Below, piece after piece: positions 15,513 through 23,259 of a DNA stretch of 34,614 nucleotides. Position numbers and translations under genes: made by a program. The first letter of the stretch is position 1. Each line of letters opens with the position of its first letter. The stretch is taken from the NCBI RefSeq assembly GCF_005239125.1, contig NZ_SZYE01000018.1, forward strand, positions 1 to 34,614, read 5' to 3'. Under the pieces are notes generated by a model. The model was given only the letters and a program-made list of their open reading frames with translations, did no database searches and was not told the origin of the DNA. This DNA is from Cellulomonas hominis. Lineage in GTDB: Bacteria; Actinomycetota; Actinomycetes; Actinomycetales; Cellulomonadaceae.

Positions 15513-16772
15513 TCAGCCGAACAGCCGCGACCCGCAGACCGGCCACTGGCCGGCGCCGGAGCGGTTGTAGAGCATCTGCGCGCGGGCGGTCTGCTCGTCG
15601 GCCGAGGCGTCCGAGGGGAGCCCGCTGCCGCCGACCGCGTTCCAGGTCGCGACGGAGAACTGGTACAGCCCGTGGTACTTGCCGGAGGCCGACACGATGG
15701 ACGGGTTGCCGCCGGACTCGCACGCGGCCAGCGCCGCCCAGTTCAGACCGGCCGCGTCGCCGCCGCCGACCGCCGGGGTGCCGGCCGACGCGGGCGCCGA
15801 CGAGGACGCCTTGGGGGTGGTGACGACCGGCTTCTTCTTGGTGCCGATGTTGGTCACCTGGTCGACCGGCGCCTGGGTGACGGCGTCGGACAGCGGCTCG
15901 CGGCCGGTCTCCTGGCCGTCGACGGTGGTCACGCGCTCCACGACGGTCCGCACGCCGGGGACGCCGGCGGTGGTCACCTTGGAGTCGCCCACGTACAGCG
16001 ACGCGTCGTTCTGCTCGACGGCGTTGAACGGCACCTCGTGCGTGGTGGTCACGTCCTGGATCACGACGCGGTTCACCACGACGGTGATCGTCCCGCCGGC
16101 GCGCTGCACGCTGACCCGGTCGAGCGGCTGCAGGGTGACGTCCAGGGCGTCGAGCGCCTCGGCGACGGTGGTGCTGCCGTCGGGGACCGTGAGGGTGGTC
16201 CCGTCGACCACGACCGCGGCGGGGCCGTCGAGCGTGAGGTCGAGCGACAGGTCCGGGCGGCCGCCGGCGGCCGAGCGGGACGCGACCAGCCGGACGTCGT
16301 CGCCGCGGGCCGCGAGCATGGTGAGCGCCTCGTCGGCGGTGAGCGCGGTCGTCCAGACCGTCTGCTCGGCGCCGTCGGCGTTGATGGTCACCTGGTGGGC
16401 GTGCCGCACGACGACGTCGACGCCGTCGGCGAGGGCGCCGGAGGGGCTGACGGTGTCGCGCTCGCCGAGCTCGAGCTCCTGCTCGGCCAGCAGGCCGTCG
16501 ACGCTGCCCGAGAAGGTCGACACGGTCGTGGTGACCCCGTCGACGTCGAGGGTCACGGTCTTGTGGGCGTCGGCGACGGCGACGCCACCGGTGGCGAGCA
16601 CGACCACGGCGGTCGCGGCGCCGATGAGGCGCACGCGGCCCCGGCGCGACCGGCGCGGGCCGTCGGGCTCGGTGCCGGCGGACCCGGGGTCCGTGTTCTG
16701 GACGATGCGGGTGCGGAGGGCTGCGGGCGTGGCGGCGAAGCGCGCGCGGGCGCGGCGGAAGAGGGAGGTCAC
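15513..16772 (-). CDS. rpfB: Resuscitation-promoting factor, RpfB type (DUF348 x3, G5, Rpf domain)
   Basis: The 419-residue secreted or membrane-anchored muralytic protein has a basic N-terminus, one hydrophobic segment (about 49-68), three DUF348 repeats (about 70-112, 128-165, 186-225), a G5 domain (about 240-312), a Ser/Pro/Ala linker and a C-terminal Rpf domain (342-419). The Rpf domain has catalytic E352 in ACESGGN, the QFSVATW segment, and the conserved C351/C413 pair. It should cleave peptidoglycan to promote growth resumption. The GTG start at 16772 is the best guess; in-frame GTG 16877 would add 35 residues and neither has a good ribosome-binding site. An MtrA-like box lies about 230 nt upstream. 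It sits directly before rsmA-ispE, as rpfB does in Mycobacterium. Confidence 0.93.
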   Translation of the reverse strand: MTSLFRRARARFAATPAALRTRIVQNTDPGSAGTEPDGPRRSRRGRVRLIGAATAVVVLATGGVAVADAHKTVTLDVDGVTTTVSTFSGSVDGLLAEQELELGERDTVSPSGALADGVDVVVRHAHQVTINADGAEQTVWTTALTADEALTMLAARGDDVRLVASRSAAGGRPDLSLDLTLDGPAAVVVDGTTLTVPDGSTTVAEALDALDVTLQPLDRVSVQRAGGTITVVVNRVVIQDVTTTHEVPFNAVEQNDASLYVGDSKVTTAGVPGVRTVVERVTTVDGQETGREPLSDAVTQAPVDQVTNIGTKKKPVVTTPKASSSAPASAGTPAVGGGDAAGLNWAALAACESGGNPSIVSASGKYHGLYQFSVATWNAVGGSGLPSDASADEQTARAQMLYNRSGAGQWPVCGSRLFG

Positions 16773-17003
16773 GTGGTTCCAGACGACGGCGGTCCCGGGC
16801 ACGGGGGGCGGGGCGCGGCGCTCGCGGGCGTCGCCCGCCGGTGCCCGGGCCTGACGGCCCCGCGGCTGCGGCGGCACCTGGAGGGAGGTGTCGCACCCGG
16901 CGGTCCCGGATCCCCGATCCGGCGGTCATGCCCCGCGCGGCGTGCGCTGCACGGGTGCGCTCGCGGGGGGAGGGCCCCGGTCTGTCACGAGCGACACGCG
17001 ACC
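16773..17003 (-). other. Long untranslated leader of the rpfB-like gene
   Basis: This stretch contains no convincing gene. On the minus strand it carries a perfect hairpin CCGGATC-CCC-GATCCGG (16906-16922) flanked by two copies of GACCGCCGG. If transcription starts just after the box at 17004-17019, it forms a leader of about 200 nt. I looked for the c-di-AMP (ydaO) riboswitch often found before actinobacterial rpf genes and did not see its GGGUGAA or GGAACC cores. Confidence 0.4.
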
Positions 17004-17019
17004 GTAACCCATTCGTGAC
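17004..17019 (-). promoter_or_regulatory. MtrA-like box upstream of the rpfB-like gene
   Basis: The minus strand reads GTCAC-N6-GTTAC, a direct repeat with an 11-bp step like the sites of the MtrA response regulator, which controls rpf and wall-hydrolase genes in mycobacteria. An almost identical element stands before the next gene (18359-18374), with flanking bases also shared (GGTCACGRATSGGTTACGG). Confidence 0.6.
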
Positions 17020-17074
17020 CATGTGCCAAGTGCTGGGCGCGGCCCCGCAGGTCACCGCCGGGGGCGGGTGGGGG

Positions 17075-18292
17075 TCAGTACCAGCCCTTGGCCTGGAACG
17101 AGGACCAGGCGCCGCACGGCGTCGAGTAGCGGCCCGCGATGTAGTTCAGGCCCCAGGTGATCTGGGTCGCCGGGTTGGTGCGCCAGTCCGCGGCGACGCT
17201 CGCCATCTTCGAGCCCGGCAGCGCCTGCGGGATGCCGTAGGCGCCCGAGGACGAGTTGGCCGCGTCGACCCGCCAGCCGCTCTCCTTGTTCCAGAGCTGC
17301 AGCAGGCAGGCGAACTGGTCGTCGCCCCAGCCGCGCTCGGCGGCGAGCTGCTTGCCGACCTCCTGCGAGCTGCCGGGGGAGACGGAGATGTCGACGCCCG
17401 CGGCGACCTCCATGGTGCCGACCTTGACGACCTGGGTCACCGGCTCGACCGTGACGGCGGACGCCACCACCTGCCGGTCGACGACGGCGCCGCCGACGGT
17501 CGCGGTGCTGTACGTCGTGGTCCGGACGCCGGCGCGGCCCGCGGTCTCGACCTTGCGGGTGCCCTTCGCGAGCGTGGGGTCCTCGACCTCCTGCTCCTCG
17601 AACGGCACCGCCTCGGTGACCGTCTCCCCGGCGGTGGCCGCGCGGGTCACCAGGACCACCAGGCCGTCGGTCGCGGTCGCGTCGAGCGGGACCGACACCC
17701 GGTCGCCCTCGTTCAGCACCAGGCCGATGTCCCGCAGCGCGTCCCGGACGGTCCCGCCGCTGGTCAGGCCGTCGATCACCTGGCCGTCGACGGCCAGGTG
17801 GATGGTCTTCTGGGTGGACACCCGCAGCACGTCGCCGCGCTCGAGGCCCGCGGACCGGGACGCGGACAGCAGCGTCTCGTCGTCGCGCAGGCCCAGGCCC
17901 TCGACCGCCTCGCCGACGGTCAGCGCCGTCGTCCACACCGTGCGGTCCTCGCCGTCGACCTGGACGTCGATCTCCCGGCCGTGCCGGACGACGATCTGCG
18001 CGCCGTCCCCGACCGGCTCGCCCAGGCCCGGCGCCACCAGGTCGCGGTCGCCCACCTCGATGTCCCCGGCCGCGAGCACCTGGCCGACCGTGCGGCCGAA
18101 CGCGCTCACCTCGACGGCGGAGCCGTCCACCTCGACGGTCACGGTCTTGTGCAGGCCGACGAAGGCGGTGGTCGCGCCGGCGACCAGCGCGAGCGCGAGG
18201 CCCTGGGCGCCGTGCCGGAGCAGGCGGGAACGGTGGGCGGTGCGGTGCGTCGGGCTCGACGCGGGGGCAACGGGCGTCTCGGGCGCAGGCAC
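17075..18292 (-). CDS. DUF348/G5-domain protein with C-terminal lytic transglycosylase-like domain
   Basis: The 405-residue paralogue of the neighbouring rpfB-like gene keeps the same front part: one hydrophobic segment (about 29-46), three DUF348 repeats (about 49-92, 108-145, 164-203) and G5 (about 220-295). It ends in a different catalytic domain. Residues 310-405 match the actinobacterial transglycosylase-like module with catalytic E337 in LWNKESGW, AYGIPQALPGSKM (351-363), TQITWGLNYIAGRYSTPCGAW (377-397), and a probable C329/C393 disulfide. It should cut glycan strands at the surface. GTG 18292 follows GGAG at 8 nt. It probably arose by duplication with a swap of the catalytic module. 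Confidence 0.9.
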   Translation of the reverse strand: MPAPETPVAPASSPTHRTAHRSRLLRHGAQGLALALVAGATTAFVGLHKTVTVEVDGSAVEVSAFGRTVGQVLAAGDIEVGDRDLVAPGLGEPVGDGAQIVVRHGREIDVQVDGEDRTVWTTALTVGEAVEGLGLRDDETLLSASRSAGLERGDVLRVSTQKTIHLAVDGQVIDGLTSGGTVRDALRDIGLVLNEGDRVSVPLDATATDGLVVLVTRAATAGETVTEAVPFEEQEVEDPTLAKGTRKVETAGRAGVRTTTYSTATVGGAVVDRQVVASAVTVEPVTQVVKVGTMEVAAGVDISVSPGSSQEVGKQLAAERGWGDDQFACLLQLWNKESGWRVDAANSSSGAYGIPQALPGSKMASVAADWRTNPATQITWGLNYIAGRYSTPCGAWSSFQAKGWY

Positions 18293-18358
18293 GCGGGGGG
18301 CTCCAGCGGGTCGGGTCGGCGCGAGGGGAGGGACCCGCGCCGGTACAGCCGTCCGACC

Positions 18359-18374
18359 GTAACCGATCCGTGAC
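18359..18374 (-). promoter_or_regulatory. MtrA-like box upstream of the transglycosylase gene
   Basis: The minus strand reads GTCAC-GGATCG-GTTAC, the same direct repeat as at 17004-17019, about 70 nt before GTG 18292. A small palindrome, CCGCG-ATC-CGCGG, lies at 18387-18399. Confidence 0.6.
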
Positions 18375-18420
18375 CCGGAGGGGAACCCGCGATCCGCGGA
18401 ACCACCCCGTCGGGCGGGGG

Positions 18421-19413
18421 TCACCAGGTGCCGTACACCCGCTCCGCCGTGGACGCCAGGGACCGGCACAGCTCCGCCAGGTCCAGGTCGCGCTCCGCGG
18501 CGATCCGGCGCACCGCGTGCGGGACCAGGTACGGGGCGTTCGGGCGGCCGCGCAGCGGGTGCGCCGTCAGGTACGGCGCGTCGGTCTCGACGAGCAGCAG
18601 GTCGAGGGGCAGCGCGCGCACCGCCGCCCGCAGGTCGTCGTTGGCGCCGTAGGTGACCGGGCCGGCGAACGAGGCGAACCAGCCGTGCTCCGCGCAGACC
18701 GCGGCGAGCGCGGGGCCGCCGGAGAAGCAGTGGAACACCGTCCGCTCGGGTGCGCCGTCGCGGAGCAGCACCTCCACCACGTCGTCGTGCGCGTCGCGGT
18801 CGTGGATCTGCAGCGCCAGGCCGAGCTCCTTGGCCAGCGCCACGTGCGCCCGGAACGCCTCCCGCTGCACGGCGCGGCCGCGCGGGCCGGCGCGGAAGAA
18901 GTCCAGGCCCGTCTCGCCGACCGCGCGCACCCGGTCGTTGGCGCGCGCGACCTCGGCCACCCGGGCGAGCGCCTCGTCGAGCGACGCGTCGTGCCGGCCC
19001 CGCGGGTCCGGGTCCAGCCCGTCGGGGGCCACCTCGTGCACCCCCGCGTGCAGCACCGCCTCGTTGGGGTGGATCGCGACGGCGCCGAGCAGCGCCCGGC
19101 GGCCGGGCCGCAGGGGGACCGGGGCGGCCGCGGGGTCGGCGGCCGGGTCCCCGTCGACGCGCAGCACCGCGTCCGTCCACGCCACCGCGTCGAGGTCGCA
19201 GCCGACCTGGACCATCCGCGGCACGCCGACGGCGGCGGCCCGGTCCAGGTGGTCGTCCAGCGTGACCGGCGCGGGCTCGTCGCCCGCGTCGGCCCCCGCG
19301 TCGGCGCGCACCCCGAGCACCGACTCCAGGTGCGTGTGGTCGTCGACCACCGGCACCGGGAGCGGCTCGGGCGACGGGGCCCAGCCGGTGGGCCGGTTGC
19401 GGCTGCGCGCCAC
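18421..19413 (-). CDS. tatD: TatD family metal-dependent hydrolase (DNase)
   Basis: The 330-residue TIM-barrel hydrolase carries the TatD metal ligands in order: DDHTHLE with H26 and H28, the GETGLDFF glutamate, IHDRDA histidine, FHCFSGG histidine and ETDAPYL aspartate. Members remove nucleotides from DNA 3' ends or act as D-aminoacyl-tRNA deacylases. Compared with the usual 250-265 residues it has a longer N-terminus and an Asp/Ala/Pro-rich insert (about 36-50) plus another near 80-100. GTG 19413 starts 1 nt after the metG stop, so translation is coupled to metG. Confidence 0.93.
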   Translation of the reverse strand: MARSRNRPTGWAPSPEPLPVPVVDDHTHLESVLGVRADAGADAGDEPAPVTLDDHLDRAAAVGVPRMVQVGCDLDAVAWTDAVLRVDGDPAADPAAAPVPLRPGRRALLGAVAIHPNEAVLHAGVHEVAPDGLDPDPRGRHDASLDEALARVAEVARANDRVRAVGETGLDFFRAGPRGRAVQREAFRAHVALAKELGLALQIHDRDAHDDVVEVLLRDGAPERTVFHCFSGGPALAAVCAEHGWFASFAGPVTYGANDDLRAAVRALPLDLLLVETDAPYLTAHPLRGRPNAPYLVPHAVRRIAAERDLDLAELCRSLASTAERVYGTW

Positions 19414-19414
19414 C

Positions 19415-21208
19415 TCAGCCCTGGCGCAGCCGGTCGAGCTCGGTCTCGACCACGTCGTCGTCGAGCTTGGTGAACACCGGCGTCGGCTTGCCCACCGGCG
19501 TGCCCGGGACCACGGCGCGCGGCCGCCACGCGGGCACCGTCTCGCCGAGCCGGTAGTCGCCCGTGATGACCGGGTAGTGACGCGACGCGTCGTCCAGGTC
19601 CGTCACCTCGTCGATCCGGGGCAGCGGGGAGAACGTGCCGGTGCCGCCCAGCGCCTCGTGCACGGCCTGCGCCGAGTGCGGCAGGAACGGCGACAGCAGC
19701 GTGTTGCAGTCGCTCACCGCCTGCGCCGCGGTGTGCAGCACGGTGCCCAGGCGCTCCGGGTCGTTCTTCAGCTTCCACGGCTCGGTCTCGGAGATGTACC
19801 GGTTGGCCTCCTGGACCACCCGCATCGCCTCGCCGATCGCCGCGCGGTGCCGGTGCGTGCCGATGAGCTCGCCGACCCGGCCGAACGCGGTGGTCGTCGT
19901 CGCGAGCAGGTCCTCGTCGACCGTCGTGCGCGGGCCGGGCTCGGGGATCGCGCCGACGTTCTTGTGGATCATGCTCGCGGTGCGGTTGACCAGGTTGCCC
20001 CAGCCCGCGACCAGCTCGTCGTTCGTGCGGCGCTTGAAGTCCGCCCAGGTGAAGTCGGCGTCCTGGCTCTCCGGCCCCGCGGTGGAGATGTAGTAGCGCA
20101 GCGCGTCGGGCTGGTACCGGCTCAGCATGTCGCGCACGTAGATGACGACGCCGCGGGACGAGGAGAACTGCTTGCCCTCCATCGTGAGGAACTCGGACGA
20201 CACGACCTCGGTCGGCAGGTTCAGCCTCCCGTAGACCCCGGGCTCGCCGCCCTTGGACCCGCCCCCGGCGTAGCCGAGCAGCTCGGCCGGCCAGATCTGC
20301 GAGTGGAAGGTGATGTTGTCCTTGCCCATGAAGTAGTAGGACAGCGACTCGGGGTCGGTCCAGAACTGCCGCCACGCCTCGGGGTCCCCGGAGCGGCGCG
20401 CCCACTCGATCGACGCCGACAGGTAGCCGATCACCGCGTCGAACCACACGTACAGCCGCTTGGACGGGTTGTCCTCCCAGCCCTCCAGCGGGATCGGGAT
20501 GCCCCAGTCGATGTCCCGGCTCATCGCGCGCGGGCGCACGTCGTCCAGCAGGTTCAGCGAGAACTTCAGGACGTTCGGGCGCCACTCGGTGCGGGTGCGC
20601 AGCCAGTCGCCGAGCGCGTCGACGAACGCCGGCAGGTCCAGGAAGAAGTGGTTCGACTCGACGAACTTCGGCGTCTCGCCGTTGATGCGGCTGCGCGGGT
20701 TCTTCAGGTCGATCGCGTCGAGCTGGTTGCCGCAGTTGTCGCACTGGTCGCCGCGGGCGCCGTCGTAGCCGCAGATCGGGCAGGTGCCCTCGATGTACCG
20801 GTCCGGCAGCGTGCGGCCCGTCGACGGGCTGATCGCGTTCATGGTCGTCTGCTCGACCATGTACCCGTTCTTGTGCACCGTGCGGAACATCTCCTGCACG
20901 ACCGCGTAGTGGTTGCGGGTGGTCGTGCGGGTGAACAGGTCGTACGACAGGCCCAGCTGCGTGAGGTCCTCGACGATGACGCGGTTGTACCGGTCGGCGA
21001 GCTCCTGGGGCGTGACGCCCTCCTGCTCGGCCTGCACGAGGATCGGGGTCCCGTGCTCGTCGGTGCCGGACACCATGAGGACGTCGTGCCCCGCCATGCG
21101 CATGTAGCGGCTGAACACGTCGGAGGGGACGCCGAAGCCGGCGACGTGGCCGATGTGACGCGGGCCGTTGGCGTACGGCCAGGCGACTGCGCTGAGGATG
21201 CGGGACAT
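19415..21208 (-). CDS. metG: Methionyl-tRNA synthetase
   Basis: This 597-residue class I synthetase charges tRNA-Met. It has the HIGH-type motif [11 protein letters not shown] (11-21), a zinc knuckle with C143, C146, C156 and C159, the KMSKS-type motif as GKQFSSSRG (about residue 350), and the anticodon-binding helical domain after residue 390. There is no C-terminal EMAP/Trbp111 extension, as is usual in actinobacteria. ATG 21208 is 7 nt downstream of TAGGAT; the in-frame region above it is non-homologous. It heads the metG-tatD pair in the conserved metG-tatD-rpfB-rsmA-ispE order. Confidence 0.97.
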   Translation of the reverse strand: MSRILSAVAWPYANGPRHIGHVAGFGVPSDVFSRYMRMAGHDVLMVSGTDEHGTPILVQAEQEGVTPQELADRYNRVIVEDLTQLGLSYDLFTRTTTRNHYAVVQEMFRTVHKNGYMVEQTTMNAISPSTGRTLPDRYIEGTCPICGYDGARGDQCDNCGNQLDAIDLKNPRSRINGETPKFVESNHFFLDLPAFVDALGDWLRTRTEWRPNVLKFSLNLLDDVRPRAMSRDIDWGIPIPLEGWEDNPSKRLYVWFDAVIGYLSASIEWARRSGDPEAWRQFWTDPESLSYYFMGKDNITFHSQIWPAELLGYAGGGSKGGEPGVYGRLNLPTEVVSSEFLTMEGKQFSSSRGVVIYVRDMLSRYQPDALRYYISTAGPESQDADFTWADFKRRTNDELVAGWGNLVNRTASMIHKNVGAIPEPGPRTTVDEDLLATTTTAFGRVGELIGTHRHRAAIGEAMRVVQEANRYISETEPWKLKNDPERLGTVLHTAAQAVSDCNTLLSPFLPHSAQAVHEALGGTGTFSPLPRIDEVTDLDDASRHYPVITGDYRLGETVPAWRPRAVVPGTPVGKPTPVFTKLDDDVVETELDRLRQG

Positions 21209-21215
21209 GGCGTCG

Positions 21216-21221
21216 ATCCTA
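21216..21221 (-). promoter_or_regulatory. -10 hexamer of a leaderless start (metG)
   Basis: On the minus strand TAGGAT is followed by 7 nt and ATG 21208. Confidence 0.6.
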
Positions 21222-21373
21222 GTGAGCCGCGCGGACCGGCTCGCGACGGTCTCGCCGCCGGCGTTCCCGGTGCGTGCCCGACGTGGGGGCGACGCGCGTG
21301 TCAGCGTCCCCGAATGCTGCTCGTCCCTCGTGGGGGCTCGGCGTCCGCTCACCGACCCCCGCGGCCCCGGCGG

Positions 21374-23185
21374 TCAGCCCTCCACGGCCTCCGCCAGCGC
21401 CATCCACTTCTCCTCGACCTCGGCGACCTCGGCCTCGAGCGCGGCCTTGTCCGTCCCGAGGGCGGTGAGCCCCACGTAGTCGGCGGGGTCGTGCTCGGCC
21501 ATCTTCTTCTCGAGCGCCTCGATCTGGCCGGTCAGCTTGGAGATCCGCCGGTCGAGCGCGCCGAGCTCCTTCTTGGCGGCGCGGAGCTCCGCCCCGTCCA
21601 GCCCCGACGGCGCGACCTCGCCGCCCACCGCGCCCGACGACTCGGTCGGCGCACCGGTGGCGACGGCGCCCGCACCGGCGCGGGACCGCTCCAGCAGCCG
21701 CAGGTACTCGTCGACGCCGCCCGGCACGTGCCGGAAGTGCCCGTCGAGCACCGCGTACTGCTGGTCGGTGACGCGCTCGAGCAGGTACCGGTCGTGCGAG
21801 ACGACCAGGAGGGTGCCCGGCCAGGTGTCGAGCAGGTCCTCCATGGCGGCGAGCATGTCGGTGTCCAGGTCGTTGGACGGCTCGTCGAGGACGAGCACGT
21901 TCGGCTCGTCGAGCAGGATGAGCAGCAGCTGCAGCCGGCGCCGCTGCCCGCCGGACAGGTCCTTGACCGGCGTCTGGAGCTGGACGGCGGTGAACCCGAG
22001 CCGCTCGAGCAGCTGCCCGGGGGTCAGCTCCTTGCCGCCGGCGACGTAGGACGTCCGGTACCGGGCGATCACGTCGTTGACCCGGGTGTCCGCGATGTCC
22101 GCGAGCTCGGCCAGCTCCTGCGTCAGCGTCGCGACCTTGATGGTCTTGCCGCGCTTGACCCGGCCGGTCGTCGGCGCGACGGCGCCGGTGACCAGGCCCA
22201 GCAGCGTCGACTTGCCGGCGCCGTTCACCCCGAGCACGCCGGTGCGCTCGCCCGGCGCGATGCGCCAGGTCACGTCCCGCAGCACCTCGTGCGCGCCGTA
22301 GGAGACGGACACGTCCTCGATGTCGACGACGTCCTTGCCGAGCCGGGCGGTGGCCATCTGGGACAGCTCGACGGAGTTGCGCGGCGGCGGCACGTCCTCG
22401 ATGAGCTGGTTCGCGGCCTCGATGCGGAACTTCGGCTTGGAGGTGCGGGCGGGGGCGCCGCGGCGCAGCCAGGCGAGCTCCTTGCGCATGAGGTTCTGCC
22501 GCTTGGCCTCGGAGGCGGCGGCCATCCGGTCCCGCTCGACCCGCTGCAGGACGTAGGCCGCGTACCCGCCCTCGAACGGCTCGACGATCCCGTCGTGCAC
22601 CTCCCAGGTCGCGGTGCACACCTCGTCGAGGAACCACCGGTCGTGGGTGACGACCAGCAGGCCGCCCGCGTTCGACGACCAGCGCCGGTTCAGGTGCCGG
22701 GCGAGCCAGGTGACCGCCTCGACGTCGAGGTGGTTGGTCGGCTCGTCGAGCATGAGCACGTCGTCGTCGCCCGCGAGCAGCGCGGCCAGCGCGACGCGGC
22801 GCCGCTGCCCGCCGGACAGGTCGCCGACCAGCTTGTCCCAGGGCAGGTCGCCGACCAGGCCGGACACGACGTCGCGGACCTTCGGGTCGCCGGCCCACTC
22901 GTGCTCGGCGCGGTCGCCGACGACCGAGGCCCCGACCGTCAGCGCGGGGTCGAGGGTATCGGTCTGGTCGAGCACGCCGATCCGCACGCCGCCGCGCACG
23001 GTCACGCGCCCGGAGTCCGGCGTCAGGCGCCCGGCCAGCAGCGCGAGCAGGGACGACTTGCCGTCGCCGTTGCGGCCGACGACGCCGACGCGGTCGCCCT
23101 CGTTGAGGCCCACGGTCACCGCGTCGAAGACGTTCTTGGTCGGGAAGGACAGGTGCAGCGCTTCGCCGCCGAGCAGGTGGGCCAT
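21374..23185 (-). CDS. ABC-F family ATPase, Uup-like
   Basis: The 603-residue protein has two ABC cassettes on one chain and no membrane segment: Walker A GRNGDGKSS (about 38-46), signature LSGGQRRR and DEPTNHLD in the first half; a linker rich in charged residues (about 230-265) with the ABC-F interdomain pattern; and GVNGAGKST, LSGGQRRR and DEPSNDLD in the second. A C-terminal coiled coil (about 535-600, EAEVAEVEEK) is like that of Uup. ABC-F proteins act at the ribosomal E site or in DNA-related roles; resistance is not implied. ATG 23185 is 6 nt after TACGCT. Confidence 0.92.
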   Translation of the reverse strand: MAHLLGGEALHLSFPTKNVFDAVTVGLNEGDRVGVVGRNGDGKSSLLALLAGRLTPDSGRVTVRGGVRIGVLDQTDTLDPALTVGASVVGDRAEHEWAGDPKVRDVVSGLVGDLPWDKLVGDLSGGQRRRVALAALLAGDDDVLMLDEPTNHLDVEAVTWLARHLNRRWSSNAGGLLVVTHDRWFLDEVCTATWEVHDGIVEPFEGGYAAYVLQRVERDRMAAASEAKRQNLMRKELAWLRRGAPARTSKPKFRIEAANQLIEDVPPPRNSVELSQMATARLGKDVVDIEDVSVSYGAHEVLRDVTWRIAPGERTGVLGVNGAGKSTLLGLVTGAVAPTTGRVKRGKTIKVATLTQELAELADIADTRVNDVIARYRTSYVAGGKELTPGQLLERLGFTAVQLQTPVKDLSGGQRRRLQLLLILLDEPNVLVLDEPSNDLDTDMLAAMEDLLDTWPGTLLVVSHDRYLLERVTDQQYAVLDGHFRHVPGGVDEYLRLLERSRAGAGAVATGAPTESSGAVGGEVAPSGLDGAELRAAKKELGALDRRISKLTGQIEALEKKMAEHDPADYVGLTALGTDKAALEAEVAEVEEKWMALAEAVEG

Positions 23186-23191
23186 CGCGCA

Positions 23192-23197
23192 AGCGTA
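23192..23197 (-). promoter_or_regulatory. -10 hexamer of a leaderless start (ABC-F)
   Basis: On the minus strand TACGCT is followed by 6 nt and ATG 23185. It is back to back with the promoter of the divergent kinase gene. Confidence 0.55.
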
Positions 23198-23246
23198 GGA
23201 CGCGCGCGGTGCCCGGCCCGCGCCGGGGGTCCCGGCCCGGTCCCGC

Positions 23247-23252
23247 TACGGT
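23247..23252 (+). promoter_or_regulatory. -10 hexamer of a leaderless start (sensor kinase)
   Basis: TACGGT is followed by 7 nt and GTG 23260. Confidence 0.55.
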
Positions 23253-23259
23253 GGCACCC

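Noticed and set aside
16773-17003. c-di-AMP (ydaO) riboswitch before the rpfB-like gene
   Set aside because: The context was right, but neither the GGGUGAA nor the GGAACC core was found on the minus strand.
21374-23185. Antibiotic-resistance ABC-F
   Set aside because: The short charged linker and C-terminal coiled coil fit the Uup-like housekeeping group; nothing in the sequence points to a drug-protection arm.
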